The position numbers and the translations under genes are program-made. A stretch of 64,000 nt of DNA from Collinsella sp. (GTDB taxonomy: Bacteria; Actinomycetota; Coriobacteriia; Coriobacteriales; Coriobacteriaceae). Positions within the stretch are counted from its first letter, which is position 1. Each line of letters opens with the position of its first letter. Below the pieces are notes generated by a model. The model searched no databases and was not told the DNA's origin. It saw nothing but the letters and a program-made list of their open reading frames with translations. The DNA is taken from the NCBI GenBank assembly GCA_019414025.1, contig DXMU01000020.1, positions 25,998 to 89,997 on the forward strand, read 5' to 3'. This document shows positions 16,422 through 27,250 of this stretch, one piece after another.

Positions 16422-17420
16422 TTGGCACGATCTTCGGGTTTCTCCACAAATCTGAATACCAAGCGACAATCAACGGGTATGCGCCCGTTGATTGTTTTCA
16501 GCCTGATTTCGGTGTTGCTGCTCACGTTTTACATCCGCGAGGGCGAGGCAGGGCCGATTCATGCCGTGCGTTCGGGCGTAACGACGATTACCTCGCCGGT
16601 GCGCTTTGTGGGCTCGGCTGTGGCGGCTCCCTTCAATGCGATCGGCAACGTGTTCTCTAACCTTACGGCGTCGCAGGACACGCTTGATGAGCTTAAGAAG
16701 CAAAACGAGGAGCTGACCTCTAAGGTTGCTGAGCTCTCCGAGGCTCAAAAGACCGCCGAGCGTCTGGAGGGGCTGGTCGGCCTGCAGTCGACCTATAACC
16801 TCAAATCGACCGCTGCTCGTATTGTCGGTGCCTCCGGCGATGCCTGGACCTCGACCGTTACCATCGACAAGGGCTCTGCCGACGGCCTTACCATCAATAT
16901 GCCTGTGACGAGTTCTGCCGGTGTTATCGGCCAGATTATCGAGGTATCGGCCAAGACCTCTACCGTGCGCCTGATTGGCGACGAGAACTCGGGCGTGTCC
17001 GCCATGGTGCAGGACACGCGCGCCCAGGGTATGCTGCAGGGTCAGGCTGACGGCACGCTGCGTCTTGAGTACGTGAGTGTCGACTCCGACGTTAAGGTTG
17101 GCGACATTATCGTGACCTCGGGCATTGGCGGCGTGTTCCCCAAGGGTCTACCGCTCGGCACCGTCTCGTCGGTCGAGAAATCGGCAAACGACGTGTACTA
17201 CACCATTGTGGTGCGCGCTCAGACCACGGCCGAGAACAACGAGGAGGTGCTGGTCATCACCTCGCTGACCGACGAACAGTCGGCCTCGGATGAGGACGTG
17301 AGCACGGCTAACAGCACGCCGCAGGGAACGTCGCGCGACGCTGCGACCAAGACGAAGGACGAGAGTTCGGATGACAGTTCCGATACGTCCGAGACGACCG
17401 ATTCCGGCTCGAGCGAATAG
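16422..17420 (+). CDS. mreC: Rod shape-determining protein MreC
   Basis: Membrane-anchored scaffold that activates PBP2/RodA. A TTG start at 16422 follows AAAGGTGG. The 332 residues show a short basic cytoplasmic end, one membrane helix (about 21-40), a coiled coil (about 85-118, heptad Leu/Glu/Lys) and the double beta-barrel core with the VGLQSTYNL, VGASGDAW and GDIIVTSGIGGVFPKGLPLG signatures. A Ser/Thr/Asp-rich tail of about 45 residues ends the protein and is probably disordered outside the membrane. Confidence 0.95.
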   Translation: MARSSGFSTNLNTKRQSTGMRPLIVFSLISVLLLTFYIREGEAGPIHAVRSGVTTITSPVRFVGSAVAAPFNAIGNVFSNLTASQDTLDELKKQNEELTSKVAELSEAQKTAERLEGLVGLQSTYNLKSTAARIVGASGDAWTSTVTIDKGSADGLTINMPVTSSAGVIGQIIEVSAKTSTVRLIGDENSGVSAMVQDTRAQGMLQGQADGTLRLEYVSVDSDVKVGDIIVTSGIGGVFPKGLPLGTVSSVEKSANDVYYTIVVRAQTTAENNEEVLVITSLTDEQSASDEDVSTANSTPQGTSRDAATKTKDESSDDSSDTSETTDSGSSE

Positions 17421-17425
17421 GGGGC

Positions 17426-17998
17426 ATGTCCATGGATCTACACGAGCAGGGGATGAGCTCCCGCACGTTTGTGATCGCCGCCATCGTGTGCGTGCTGCTG
17501 CAGGCAGGCCTGGCGCCGCAGATTTCCATTGCGGGCGGTCGCGTCAACTTCATGATTATCCTGGTGTGCCTAAGCGTGTTCTCAGGCGACCCGACCCGTG
17601 CCGTCGTGTGCGGTTTTTGCAGCGGCTTGTTCTATGACCTGTCCGCTGCCGTGCCGGTGGGCGTTATGTCGCTCCTGCTGACCGTGGGTTCTTTTGCCCT
17701 GGTGCACAGCGCCGTCGGCCAGACGGGCGGTACCCCGAGTGCGCGCGGCATCACTGTGGGCGCCTTCGCGCTTGTCATTAATGTGATCTACAGCATCATC
17801 TTGCTGTTTATGGGTTTGGAGACGAGCTTTGTCGTGGCGATCTTCGGCCATGCGCTGCCGTCCTCGATCCTGACGGGTTTGGTTGCCATTCCGTTTTTGA
17901 TGTCCGGCGTCGTGCCGCAGTCCGGCTATGGATTCTCCGCACGTGGCGGACGCCAGACGGGTATGCGCTTTAAGCCCAAGACCCGCAAGCTCAAATAG
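17426..17998 (+). CDS. mreD: Rod shape-determining protein MreD
   Basis: Small polytopic membrane protein of the elongation complex. The 190 residues contain five or six hydrophobic segments, including GLFYDLSAAVPVGVMSLL, characteristic of MreD. Two ATGs (17426 and 17432) are possible starts; the gene begins five bases after the mreC stop. A basic tail follows the last membrane helix. Identification rests on the moderate family motif plus its fixed place between mreC and mrdA. Confidence 0.93.
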   Translation: MSMDLHEQGMSSRTFVIAAIVCVLLQAGLAPQISIAGGRVNFMIILVCLSVFSGDPTRAVVCGFCSGLFYDLSAAVPVGVMSLLLTVGSFALVHSAVGQTGGTPSARGITVGAFALVINVIYSIILLFMGLETSFVVAIFGHALPSSILTGLVAIPFLMSGVVPQSGYGFSARGGRQTGMRFKPKTRKLK

Positions 17999-18011
17999 GG
18001 GAGGCCCGTAG

Positions 18012-20081
18012 ATGTCTTCCCAGTTGACGGTTATTATCGCCGGTATCGTGCTGGTTGTGGCCATCGTGGTCGCGCTGGTCATCATGCGTCGTGGCGATTC
18101 CCGTTTTACCTACGATACGCAGCATGGAACGGCCCCGCGCGCCACCGAGGGCGAGGGCAATACCGCGGCGACCGCCTTTAAGGGCCGCTTTTCCATCCTC
18201 ACCACGGGTGTGGGCGCGATGTTTGCGGCACTTGCCGTCAAGCTGTGGGGCATGCAGATGGTCTCGTCGGACTATTACGAGAAGCAGGCCAATAGTAATC
18301 AGACTCGCACCGTTACCACACCCGCTGTGCGCGGCCGCATCCTCGACCGCAACGGCGTGGCGCTTGTCCAGAACCGTCCCTCACTTGCTGTCGTGGCCTA
18401 CCGCGACCTTGCCGAGGATGAGGTTCTGGTTCGCCATCTTGCCAACGTGCTTGGAATGCCTTACGTGGCGGTCCTTCGCAATATTCAGGACAATACAGAG
18501 GGCGCTCAGAGCCTGCATACCATCGCGACGGACGTCCGTCGTTCCACGGTTGCCTATATTCAGGAGCATGCCGGCGAGTTCCCGGGCGTCAAGATTGCCG
18601 AGCGTACCGAGCGCCAGTATCCATACGGTGAGACGGCATGCCATATCTTGGGCTATACCGGCACCATTACCTCCGAGCAGCTCGAGGCCCAGAATAAGAA
18701 AACCTCTGGCGATGATGATGCTTCTGCTGGCAAGATTACGTACCAGTCGGGCGATATCGTGGGCCAGGCGGGCGTTGAGAGCTACTACGAAAACCTGCTG
18801 CAGGGTATTCGTGGCGAGCAGACCGTCAAGGTCGATGCCTCGGGCAATGTGACCGGTCAGGCCGGCGCCGTGCCCGCGAAGGCCGGCTCCGACATTAAGC
18901 TCACGCTCGACCTTAAGATCCAACAGGCCTGTGAGACGGCGCTGGCGAGCGCTATCGAGCTTGCCAAGACCACTGGCTACAGCAATGCCGGCAACGGCGC
19001 TGTGGTGTGTCTCGATCCCAACAATGGCGAGATCCTGGGCATGGCGAGCCAGCCCAAGTTCGATCCGTCCGTCTTTATCGGCGGCGTCTCAAATGACGTG
19101 TGGACCGAGCTCAATGATGACAAGGGTTCGCACCCGCTGCTCAACCGCGCCATTAGCGGACAGTACATGTCGGCCTCGACCATCAAGCCGCTCTCGGCAC
19201 TGGCCGGTCTTGAGTTTGGAACCTACACTTCAACGCAGACAACCAACTGCACGGGTTATTGGACGGGTCTGGGCAAGGCTTGGGGCAAGCGCTGCTGGCT
19301 GACGTCTGGCCACGGCACCATGACGCTGCAGTCGGGTATCGCCAACTCGTGCGACCCCGTCTTCTACGAGATGGGTAAGGCGTTCTTTTATGACGAGCAA
19401 CATCCCGAGGGCCTGCAGGAGGTCTTTCGTCGCTGGGGCCTAGGCAAGACCTGCGGTATCGATCTGCCGAGTGAGGGCGCGGGTCGTATTCCCGATGCCG
19501 AGTGGAAAGAGTCATACTTCACCGACGCCTCTGCCGAGGACCGCAAGTGGAATGCCGGCGATATGACCAACATTGCTATCGGCCAGGGCGACATCCTGGT
19601 GACGCCCCTGCAGATGGCGTGCGCCTATATGGGTCTTGCCAACGGCGGCAAACAGTACGTGCCTCACGTATTTTTGTCTGCCGTGTCGCGCGATGGCGAC
19701 GGCGATGCCTATAAGTACAATGGCAAGGGCAAGAAGAAGCGCCTGGAGGCCAAGATCAACAGCGATTCGGATTTGGCTCTTGTTCGCAACGGCATGCACG
19801 ACGTGATTTACACGGCATCGACGTCCCTGGCGGCGCACTTTGGCACCCTGACGCCGCAGGTATACGGCAAGTCGGGCACGGGCGAGAAAAGTGGCGAGGA
19901 CGAATACGCGTGGTTCTGCGCCTATGCACCGGCCGATGATCCCAAGTATGTCATCGCTACCGTCCTGGAGCAGGGCGGCGGTGGCTCAGATACCGCGATG
20001 CATGTCGTGCGCGACGTGCTCGGCGTGATTTATGACGAGCCCGATACCTCTTCGGCCTCGGGCGATTCTTCGGTTCGATAG
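18012..20081 (+). CDS. mrdA: Penicillin-binding protein 2 (elongation transpeptidase)
   Basis: Class B PBP that crosslinks peptidoglycan with RodA. The 689 residues contain a pedestal domain (RGRILDRNGVALVQNRPS at about 110-130) and a transpeptidase domain with the active-site Ser389 in STIK, SCD at about 448-450 in place of SxN, and KSGTG at about 620. Unusually there seem to be two N-terminal membrane helices, about 7-25 and 62-82, with a hydrophilic stretch between them. The gene lies 13 bp after mreD and 9 bp before rodA. Confidence 0.95.
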   Translation: MSSQLTVIIAGIVLVVAIVVALVIMRRGDSRFTYDTQHGTAPRATEGEGNTAATAFKGRFSILTTGVGAMFAALAVKLWGMQMVSSDYYEKQANSNQTRTVTTPAVRGRILDRNGVALVQNRPSLAVVAYRDLAEDEVLVRHLANVLGMPYVAVLRNIQDNTEGAQSLHTIATDVRRSTVAYIQEHAGEFPGVKIAERTERQYPYGETACHILGYTGTITSEQLEAQNKKTSGDDDASAGKITYQSGDIVGQAGVESYYENLLQGIRGEQTVKVDASGNVTGQAGAVPAKAGSDIKLTLDLKIQQACETALASAIELAKTTGYSNAGNGAVVCLDPNNGEILGMASQPKFDPSVFIGGVSNDVWTELNDDKGSHPLLNRAISGQYMSASTIKPLSALAGLEFGTYTSTQTTNCTGYWTGLGKAWGKRCWLTSGHGTMTLQSGIANSCDPVFYEMGKAFFYDEQHPEGLQEVFRRWGLGKTCGIDLPSEGAGRIPDAEWKESYFTDASAEDRKWNAGDMTNIAIGQGDILVTPLQMACAYMGLANGGKQYVPHVFLSAVSRDGDGDAYKYNGKGKKKRLEAKINSDSDLALVRNGMHDVIYTASTSLAAHFGTLTPQVYGKSGTGEKSGEDEYAWFCAYAPADDPKYVIATVLEQGGGGSDTAMHVVRDVLGVIYDEPDTSSASGDSSVR

Positions 20082-20090
20082 GAGGTTGCG

Positions 20091-21317
20091 ATGGATTTTT
20101 CTCCGGCGGATCTGTTCCGTTCAACCAAGACCGGCTCTCGCAGCAGCCTGGACCGCGTCAACAAGCAACTTTCGGCCTCGCGCGGCACGTTTCGCCAAAA
20201 GGTGCATATCGGTGTGCTCGTGGCTACTGTGGCGCTCGTCGCCTACGGTGCCATCATTATCTGGTCGGCTTCGCAGTTTAAGGCCGATGCTTCGTTCTCG
20301 CGCCATTTGCTGGGAATTGGCATCGGAGCGGTGCTGGCGGTGCTCGTCTGGCGAACCGACCTGCGCGGTATTTCCAATTTCTCGACGGCGTTGCTCGTCA
20401 TCGACCTGATCGTGATCTTCTCGCCCAAGATTCCGGGTCTGTCCTATACGGGCGGTCTGGGCATGACGGGCTGGATCAAGATTCCCGGTATCGGCTTGAC
20501 GTTCCAGCCGGTTGAGCTTGCCAAGCTCATCACCATCTTCTTTATTGCTACGCTTGGCTCGCAGTATAACGGTCGCATCGATACCGTTCGCGACTACGTC
20601 AAGCTCTGCGGCATGCTGTCCATTCCGTTTTTGGCCGTCGTTGCCATGGGTGACCTGGGCTCGGGCCTGGTCGTGCTGGTTTCGGGCGCCATCGTCATCT
20701 GCATGAGCGGTGCACGCCGCGAATGGGTGCTGTCGACCCTGGCCCTGCTCGTGGGCCTGGTGGCCCTCGTCCTGGCGCTCGATTCGGTCTTTGATTCGTT
20801 GCTCGGCCACGATGTGCTCATCAAGCAGTATCAGATGAACCGTCTGACGGTCTTTATCGACCCCGATAATGCCGATTCGGACGATGCCTACAACCTGCAG
20901 CAGTCGTTGATCGCGGTCGGCTCGGGTGGCTTCTTTGGTAAGGGTTTGGGCCATGCGACGCAGTCGGCCGGCGGCTTTCTGCCTGAGTTCCACACCGACT
21001 TCGTCTTCGCCTTTTTGTCCGAGACCTTTGGCTTTTGCGGTGCCTTTTTGCTGCTGTGCTTGTACGTGCTGCTGATCTTTTCGACGATTCGCGTCGCCTT
21101 TAAGTGCGAGTCGCTGTTTTTGCGTCTTTCGTGTGTGGGCATCGTTGGCATGTGGGCGTTCCAGACTTTCGAAAACATCGGCATGTGCATCGGCATGATG
21201 CCGATTACCGGTATTCCGCTACCGTTTATTAGCTTCGGTTCGTCTTCGATGATGATTCAGCTGCTGACGGTGGGTATCGTACAATCCATATGGCGGCATC
21301 GTTCGGGCGCCGCGTAA
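20091..21317 (+). CDS. rodA: Peptidoglycan glycosyltransferase RodA (SEDS family)
   Basis: Polymerises lipid II into glycan strands in the elongation machine. The 408-residue protein has about ten hydrophobic segments after a 38-residue cytoplasmic N-terminus. SEDS family signatures include FQPVELAKL, MGDLGSGLVVL with the catalytic-type Asp region, GSGGFFGKGLG and PEFHTDFVFAFLSETFGF, ending with GIPLPFISFGSSSM. Position after mrdA identifies it as RodA rather than FtsW. A strong GGAGG precedes the ATG. Confidence 0.96.
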   Translation: MDFSPADLFRSTKTGSRSSLDRVNKQLSASRGTFRQKVHIGVLVATVALVAYGAIIIWSASQFKADASFSRHLLGIGIGAVLAVLVWRTDLRGISNFSTALLVIDLIVIFSPKIPGLSYTGGLGMTGWIKIPGIGLTFQPVELAKLITIFFIATLGSQYNGRIDTVRDYVKLCGMLSIPFLAVVAMGDLGSGLVVLVSGAIVICMSGARREWVLSTLALLVGLVALVLALDSVFDSLLGHDVLIKQYQMNRLTVFIDPDNADSDDAYNLQQSLIAVGSGGFFGKGLGHATQSAGGFLPEFHTDFVFAFLSETFGFCGAFLLLCLYVLLIFSTIRVAFKCESLFLRLSCVGIVGMWAFQTFENIGMCIGMMPITGIPLPFISFGSSSMMIQLLTVGIVQSIWRHRSGAA

Positions 21318-21335
21318 CCGCTGGAGGGGTTTGCT

Positions 21336-22265
21336 ATGAAAATTCCCGTAGATAAGCTGACCCGCGCTTTTAAGATGGGCGCGTCCGTTAAGAAGGATTC
21401 CGATACGCCGGTGCGCGTCTCGGTCTATCTGGATTCGTCCGCCTCGCGCTTTCTGGCCGAGACGGTGCGTGACGCCTTTGTGCCGCAGACGACCTCGGGC
21501 ATTGTGCGCGTCGAGCGTCTGGGGGAGGAGCGAATTGCTCCAAAGACCGATACCGATGTGGTGCTGGTGCTCTCGTGTGGTTCCGACCGCTTGGAGAGTG
21601 CCGTGCAGGAGCTCGTGATCGCCGGCGCGCCCGTGTGCGTGCTTGCCGAGTCTGCTGTGGAGGTGCCGTTTATCGAGGAGTCCACGCCCATGCTCGGCGT
21701 GGTAGCGGCAATCGATAAGACGTATCTGCTCGAGACGCTTGCCCGCTGGATTCTCGACCGCACCGACAAGGAAACGGCTTTTGCGGCGAACTTTGCCTTC
21801 ATGCGCATCGCGGCGGCCAATCGTATCATCACCTCGTGCGCGCTCACCAATATGGCGACCGGTGCACTGGTGTTTTTGCCAGGCGCCGATTATCCCGTTA
21901 TGGCGCTGGCGCAGGTGGGCATGCTCTTTGAGCTCGCTGCCGTCTTTGGACGCGGCATTAAGCCTGAGCGCGGCTACGAGGTCGCGGGCGTGCTTGCCGG
22001 CGGTCTTGTGATCCGCGCGGTCACCCGCGCGCTCGTCAAACAGACGCCGCATATTGGGTTTGCCGTCAAGGCGCTCACTGCTGCCGCGGGCACCTACGGC
22101 ATGGGCCGTGCGCTTGTTTCGCTCTACGAGCGCGATGTCGACTACAGCCGTGCCAACGAGGTGGTCACTGCCACGTTCTCCCGCGTTCGCGATCTGGTGA
22201 CCACGGTCGCGGGCGCTACCCGTCCTATGGCGTCCTACCAAGACGCATCCGATCTCGCTGCTTAG
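21336..22265 (+). CDS. DUF697-like membrane-associated protein
   Basis: Function unknown. The 309 residues have an N-terminal soluble part (about 1-135) with an alternating strand/helix pattern that lacks Walker motifs, and a C-terminal part (about 150-270) with hydrophobic Ala/Gly-rich helices (RIAAANRIITSCALTNMATG, ALVFLPGADYPVMALAQVGM) resembling the DUF697 domain found beside GTPases in YcjF-like proteins. It follows rodA after 18 bp with GGAGGG before the ATG, so it is probably part of the rod transcript and may act in envelope growth. That link is inference from position. Confidence 0.8.
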   Translation: MKIPVDKLTRAFKMGASVKKDSDTPVRVSVYLDSSASRFLAETVRDAFVPQTTSGIVRVERLGEERIAPKTDTDVVLVLSCGSDRLESAVQELVIAGAPVCVLAESAVEVPFIEESTPMLGVVAAIDKTYLLETLARWILDRTDKETAFAANFAFMRIAAANRIITSCALTNMATGALVFLPGADYPVMALAQVGMLFELAAVFGRGIKPERGYEVAGVLAGGLVIRAVTRALVKQTPHIGFAVKALTAAAGTYGMGRALVSLYERDVDYSRANEVVTATFSRVRDLVTTVAGATRPMASYQDASDLAA

Positions 22266-22275
22266 GGGTTTTCCG

Positions 22276-24153
22276 TTGCGCGTTGCATACCAAGACTGTT
22301 TTCATTTAATTGAGCCGTTGCTCGCCAAGGTCGAGAAGCCGAGCCGCTATATCGATCACGAGTGGGGCACGCTTTCCAAGGCCGATGCCGACTACCGTTG
22401 CTGCCTGATCTATCCGGATGTGTACGAGGTCGGTCTGCCCAACCAGGGCATCGCCATCCTCTACAACATCCTTAACCAGGCCGAGGGCATCTCCTGCGAG
22501 CGCGGCTATGTGCCGTGGCCCGATATGGGCGACGCCATGCGCGAGGCGGGTATTCCGCTGCTATCGCTCGAGGGTGCAGCGCCGGTCGCTTCGTTTGATA
22601 TCGTCGGTCTGCATGTGCCGCACGAGATGGCGGTGACGAACTTCCTCGAGGCTTTGGACCTCGCTGGCATTCCGCTGTTAGCGGCCGACCGAGGTGAAGA
22701 CGACCCAATCATCATCGCCGGCGGTCCCTCGGTGTACAACCCCGAGCCGTACGCGGCCTTCTTCGATGCCATCCTCATCGGTGAGGGCGAGGAATCGCTG
22801 CTCGAGACCTGCCAGCTGCATCGCCGCCTGCGTGACGAAGGGGTCCCGCGCGCGCAGATTGTCGAGCAGCTTGCATCCATTGCCGGCAACTACGTGCCGT
22901 CGCTCTATGAGGTTCGTCACGACGAGCCCTGCTCGCCGCATGGCTACACCGTGCCGCGTGAGGGCAAGGATGCGCCGACCGTGGTCTACAAGCGCGTCGT
23001 CGAGGATTTCGGCGCCACGAATCCGCTGTCGCAGTCGTGCGTGCCCTATGCGCAGCTGGTCCACGACCGCCTGTCTATCGAGATCCTGCGCGGCTGCGCC
23101 CGCGGCTGTCGTTTTTGCCAGGCTGGCATGACGTATCGCCCGGTGCGCGAGCGCTCGGCCGACCAGATTGTCTCGTCGGTGATTCAGGGTCTGGAAAAGA
23201 CTGGCTATGACGAGGTGTCGCTGACCTCGCTCTCCACGACCGACCACTCCTGCATTCGCGACGTGCTCGGCAGGCTCAACCGTCGCCTGGAGGATACGGG
23301 TATTCGCGTGTCTATTCCGTCGCAGCGCCTGGATTCGTTTGGCGTGGATATGGCCGAGTCGGTCGCCGGCGAAAAGAAGGGCGGACTGACGTTCGCGCCC
23401 GAGGCCGGCAGCCAGCGCATGCGCGACATCATTAACAAGAACGTGACCGAGGAGGACCTGGACCGTGCGGCCAAGGCGGCCTTCGAGGCCGGCTGGAACC
23501 GCATGAAGCTCTACTTTATGATGGGCCTTCCCGGCGAGCGCGACGAGGACATCGTGGCCATCGCCAATCTGGCCGATCACGTGCTGGAGCTCGGTCGTTC
23601 CGTGGTGCCCAAGGCTCGTCGCGGCTCGATCTCGGTGTCCATCTCGGTTTCGGTCTTTATCCCCAAGGCCGCCACGCCGTTCCAGTGGTGCCCGCAGCTC
23701 GACTACGACGACGTCAAGCGTCGCCAGAAGCTGCTTATCACGAGCGTTCGCAACCGTGCCGTCCGCGTGCATTACCACGATGCCGAGACTTCGCTCATCG
23801 AGGCCGCGCTGTCCCGCGCCGGTCGCGACATGACGCCCGTCATCATCGATGCTTGGCGCTCGGGCTCTCGCTTTGACGCCTGGGTAGAGCATTTCTCGCT
23901 CGATAACTGGAAGGAGGCTGCTGCCAAAAACGGCATCGACCTCAATGAGCTCGTGCACCTGCCCTACGAGTTGGACTGGCGCCTGCCGTGGGAGCATGTG
24001 AGCCCCGGCTGCACGCGCGGTTTCCTCGAGCGCGAGTACCGTCGCTCGCTCGAGGGCGTCACGACTCCCGACTGCACCCGTACGTCGTGCACCGGCTGCG
24101 GGATCTGCCCCACGCTCCACGCCAAGAATGTATTGATGGGTGATCGCGCATGA
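22276..24153 (+). CDS. B12-binding-domain radical SAM protein (TIGR03960-like)
   Basis: A 625-residue radical SAM enzyme of unproven reaction. An N-terminal cobalamin-binding-like Rossmann domain (about 1-200) precedes the radical SAM barrel, whose iron-sulphur cysteines are about Cys274, 278 and 281 (RGCARGCRFCQAG). EVSLTSLSTTDHSC and FAPEAGSQRMRDIINKNV are family signatures. A Cys-rich C-terminus (CTRTSCTGCGICPT) may hold a second cluster. The start is a TTG at 22276. It overlaps by four bases the gene for its partner domain, and in many genomes this pair lies just before rplU-rpmA, as here. Confidence 0.9.
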   Translation: MRVAYQDCFHLIEPLLAKVEKPSRYIDHEWGTLSKADADYRCCLIYPDVYEVGLPNQGIAILYNILNQAEGISCERGYVPWPDMGDAMREAGIPLLSLEGAAPVASFDIVGLHVPHEMAVTNFLEALDLAGIPLLAADRGEDDPIIIAGGPSVYNPEPYAAFFDAILIGEGEESLLETCQLHRRLRDEGVPRAQIVEQLASIAGNYVPSLYEVRHDEPCSPHGYTVPREGKDAPTVVYKRVVEDFGATNPLSQSCVPYAQLVHDRLSIEILRGCARGCRFCQAGMTYRPVRERSADQIVSSVIQGLEKTGYDEVSLTSLSTTDHSCIRDVLGRLNRRLEDTGIRVSIPSQRLDSFGVDMAESVAGEKKGGLTFAPEAGSQRMRDIINKNVTEEDLDRAAKAAFEAGWNRMKLYFMMGLPGERDEDIVAIANLADHVLELGRSVVPKARRGSISVSISVSVFIPKAATPFQWCPQLDYDDVKRRQKLLITSVRNRAVRVHYHDAETSLIEAALSRAGRDMTPVIIDAWRSGSRFDAWVEHFSLDNWKEAAAKNGIDLNELVHLPYELDWRLPWEHVSPGCTRGFLEREYRRSLEGVTTPDCTRTSCTGCGICPTLHAKNVLMGDRA

Positions 24154-24962
24154 GTGAGCGCCTGACCGACAACCCCACGCTCTTTAGACTTCGTGTTCGC
24201 TATGGCAAGCGCGATCGCCTTAAGTACCTGGGCCATCTCGAAGTGATCCATACCATTGAGCGCATCGTGCGCCGTGCGGGACTTCCCTATGCCGTCACGC
24301 AGGGCTTCTCTCCGCACATGCGCGTGGGCTTCTCTTCGGCGCTACCGGTTGGTACGTCGTCGACCTGCGAGTGGTATGACCTGTTTATGACCGAGTTCGT
24401 GGCGCTCGACGAGGCGTTTGAGCGCCTGGCTGCGGCGTCTCCGGCCGATCTGGCGCCCATCGAGGCGGCGTACATCGACGTGCGCACGCCGGCGTTGACG
24501 GCGCAGCTCACGCGCCTGTCGTATCGCATCGACTTACACCTGGATCCCGAGGCGCCCGTAAGCGCCGACGAGGTGCGTCGTGCGATCGACACGCTGCGCG
24601 CGGATCATGGCATCGACTACGCGCGCGGCAAAAAGAGCAAGCGCTTGGATTTGGATCACACGCTCGTTGGCTATGAGCTCACGGCGGGGGAGCGCCCGGA
24701 CCATTTGGTTCTCATGCTCGACACCCATGCCGACAACGAGGGCTCTATGCGTCCGGAAATTTTGCTTTCTGCTGCTGATGTTTTGTTGCAGGGCTTGACC
24801 CCGGGCGTGGATGCACCTATTGTTTCCACCGGTATGCAAGACCTCGTGACCATCTGCTCCTACGATGTCGAGCGTCAGAATCAAGCATGCGAGGACGACG
24901 AGGGCCGACTCGTCAGCCCCATACCTGTGCGAACTTGTGGATTTGCTCCACATACTCGTTGA
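24150..24962 (+). CDS. TIGR03936-family radical-SAM-linked protein (DUF2344)
   Basis: A 270-residue protein that belongs with the preceding radical SAM enzyme; in some bacteria the two are fused. LRVRYGKRDRLKYLGHLE and GFSPHMRVGFSSALPVG near the N-terminus are the family hallmarks. The start ATG overlaps the upstream stop (ATGA), which implies translational coupling and probably a complex. The biochemical role is not known. Its last codons contain the -35 box of the rplU promoter. Confidence 0.9.
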   Translation: MSERLTDNPTLFRLRVRYGKRDRLKYLGHLEVIHTIERIVRRAGLPYAVTQGFSPHMRVGFSSALPVGTSSTCEWYDLFMTEFVALDEAFERLAAASPADLAPIEAAYIDVRTPALTAQLTRLSYRIDLHLDPEAPVSADEVRRAIDTLRADHGIDYARGKKSKRLDLDHTLVGYELTAGERPDHLVLMLDTHADNEGSMRPEILLSAADVLLQGLTPGVDAPIVSTGMQDLVTICSYDVERQNQACEDDEGRLVSPIPVRTCGFAPHTR

Positions 24963-24987
24963 CGGGGGTATTTTCGCCTGCTACTAT
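24959..24987 (+). promoter_or_regulatory. Promoter of rplU-rpmA
   Basis: TTGACG (24959-24964) and TACTAT (24982-24987) are exactly 17 bp apart. The -35 box overlaps the stop codon of the upstream gene, and the predicted leader is only about 35 nt. Confidence 0.75.
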
Positions 24988-25029
24988 ATTCGGTTGTTGC
25001 ACTAACTGATGCATGAAGGGCAAGTAAAC

Positions 25030-25404
25030 ATGTACGCAATCGTTAACACGGGCGGCAAGCAGTACAAGGTCGCCACCGACGATGTCATCACCGTCGAGAA
25101 GATCGAGGGCAATGAGGGCGACAAGGTCACCCTGCCGGTTATCTTCCTCAACGATGGTAAGAAGATCGTCACCGATCCCGACAAGCTGGCCAAGGCCAAG
25201 GTTACCGCTCAGATCGTTGAGCAGTTCAAGGGCGAGAAGCAGCTGGTCTTCAAGTTCCACAAGCGTAAGCGCTATCGTCGTCTGAAGGGTCACCGTCAGC
25301 AGCTCACCAAGCTGAAGATCGTGAAGGTCCAGGCTACGTCCCGCGCCAAGAAGGCTGTCAAGGCAGAGGCCGAGGCTGTTGCCGAGGCTCCCGTCGCCGA
25401 GTAG
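25030..25404 (+). CDS. rplU: 50S ribosomal protein L21
   Basis: A 23S rRNA-binding protein of the large subunit. The ATG at 25030 (MYAIVNTGGKQYKV) follows AAGGG; an in-frame ATG at 25009 would add seven unconserved residues. The KFHKRKRYRRLKGHRQ segment is the rRNA-binding signature. The 124-residue protein ends in an Ala/Glu/Val-rich tail of some 20 residues beyond the usual end of L21. Confidence 0.98.
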   Translation: MYAIVNTGGKQYKVATDDVITVEKIEGNEGDKVTLPVIFLNDGKKIVTDPDKLAKAKVTAQIVEQFKGEKQLVFKFHKRKRYRRLKGHRQQLTKLKIVKVQATSRAKKAVKAEAEAVAEAPVAE

Positions 25405-25437
25405 ATTACACTCGTAACGAAAGAGTAGGTATACACA

Positions 25438-25695
25438 ATGGCACACAAAAAAGGACTCGGTTCCTCCCGTAATGGCCGTGACTCCCGCGGTCAGCGCCTT
25501 GGCACGAAGCGCTATGCCGGCCAGACGGTAACCACGGGCACGATTCTCGTCCGTCAGCACGGCACGCACATCCACCCGGGTGAGAACGTTGGCCGTGGTA
25601 AGGACGACACGCTGTTCGCGCTGGTCGACGGTACCGTTGAGTTCCACAAGGGTATCAAGCACAGGGTCAGCGTACGCCCGCTCGCGAACGCGTAA
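25438..25695 (+). CDS. rpmA: 50S ribosomal protein L27
   Basis: Large-subunit protein whose N-terminus reaches the peptidyl-transferase centre. The 85 residues start directly with [16 protein letters not shown], so it lacks the cleavable N-terminal extension found in many Firmicutes. It lies 33 bp after rplU and is followed by an intrinsic terminator. Confidence 0.98.
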   Translation: MAHKKGLGSSRNGRDSRGQRLGTKRYAGQTVTTGTILVRQHGTHIHPGENVGRGKDDTLFALVDGTVEFHKGIKHRVSVRPLANA

Positions 25696-25720
25696 TTCAC
25701 CCTTCATAGAGCACATATGT

Positions 25721-25764
25721 GGGAGGCACTTGAGTTTTAGGATTCAAGGGTCTCCCTCTTTTTT
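25721..25764 (+). terminator. Intrinsic terminator after rpmA
   Basis: Arms at about 25721-25733 and 25744-25756 pair with one wobble and one mismatch, followed by TCTTTTTT. It ends the L21-L27 transcript, though partial readthrough into obgE is possible because the U-run touches the obgE ribosome binding site. Confidence 0.75.
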
Positions 25765-25768
25765 GTAG

Positions 25769-27247
<1,479 letters not shown>

Positions 27248-27250
27248 GCC

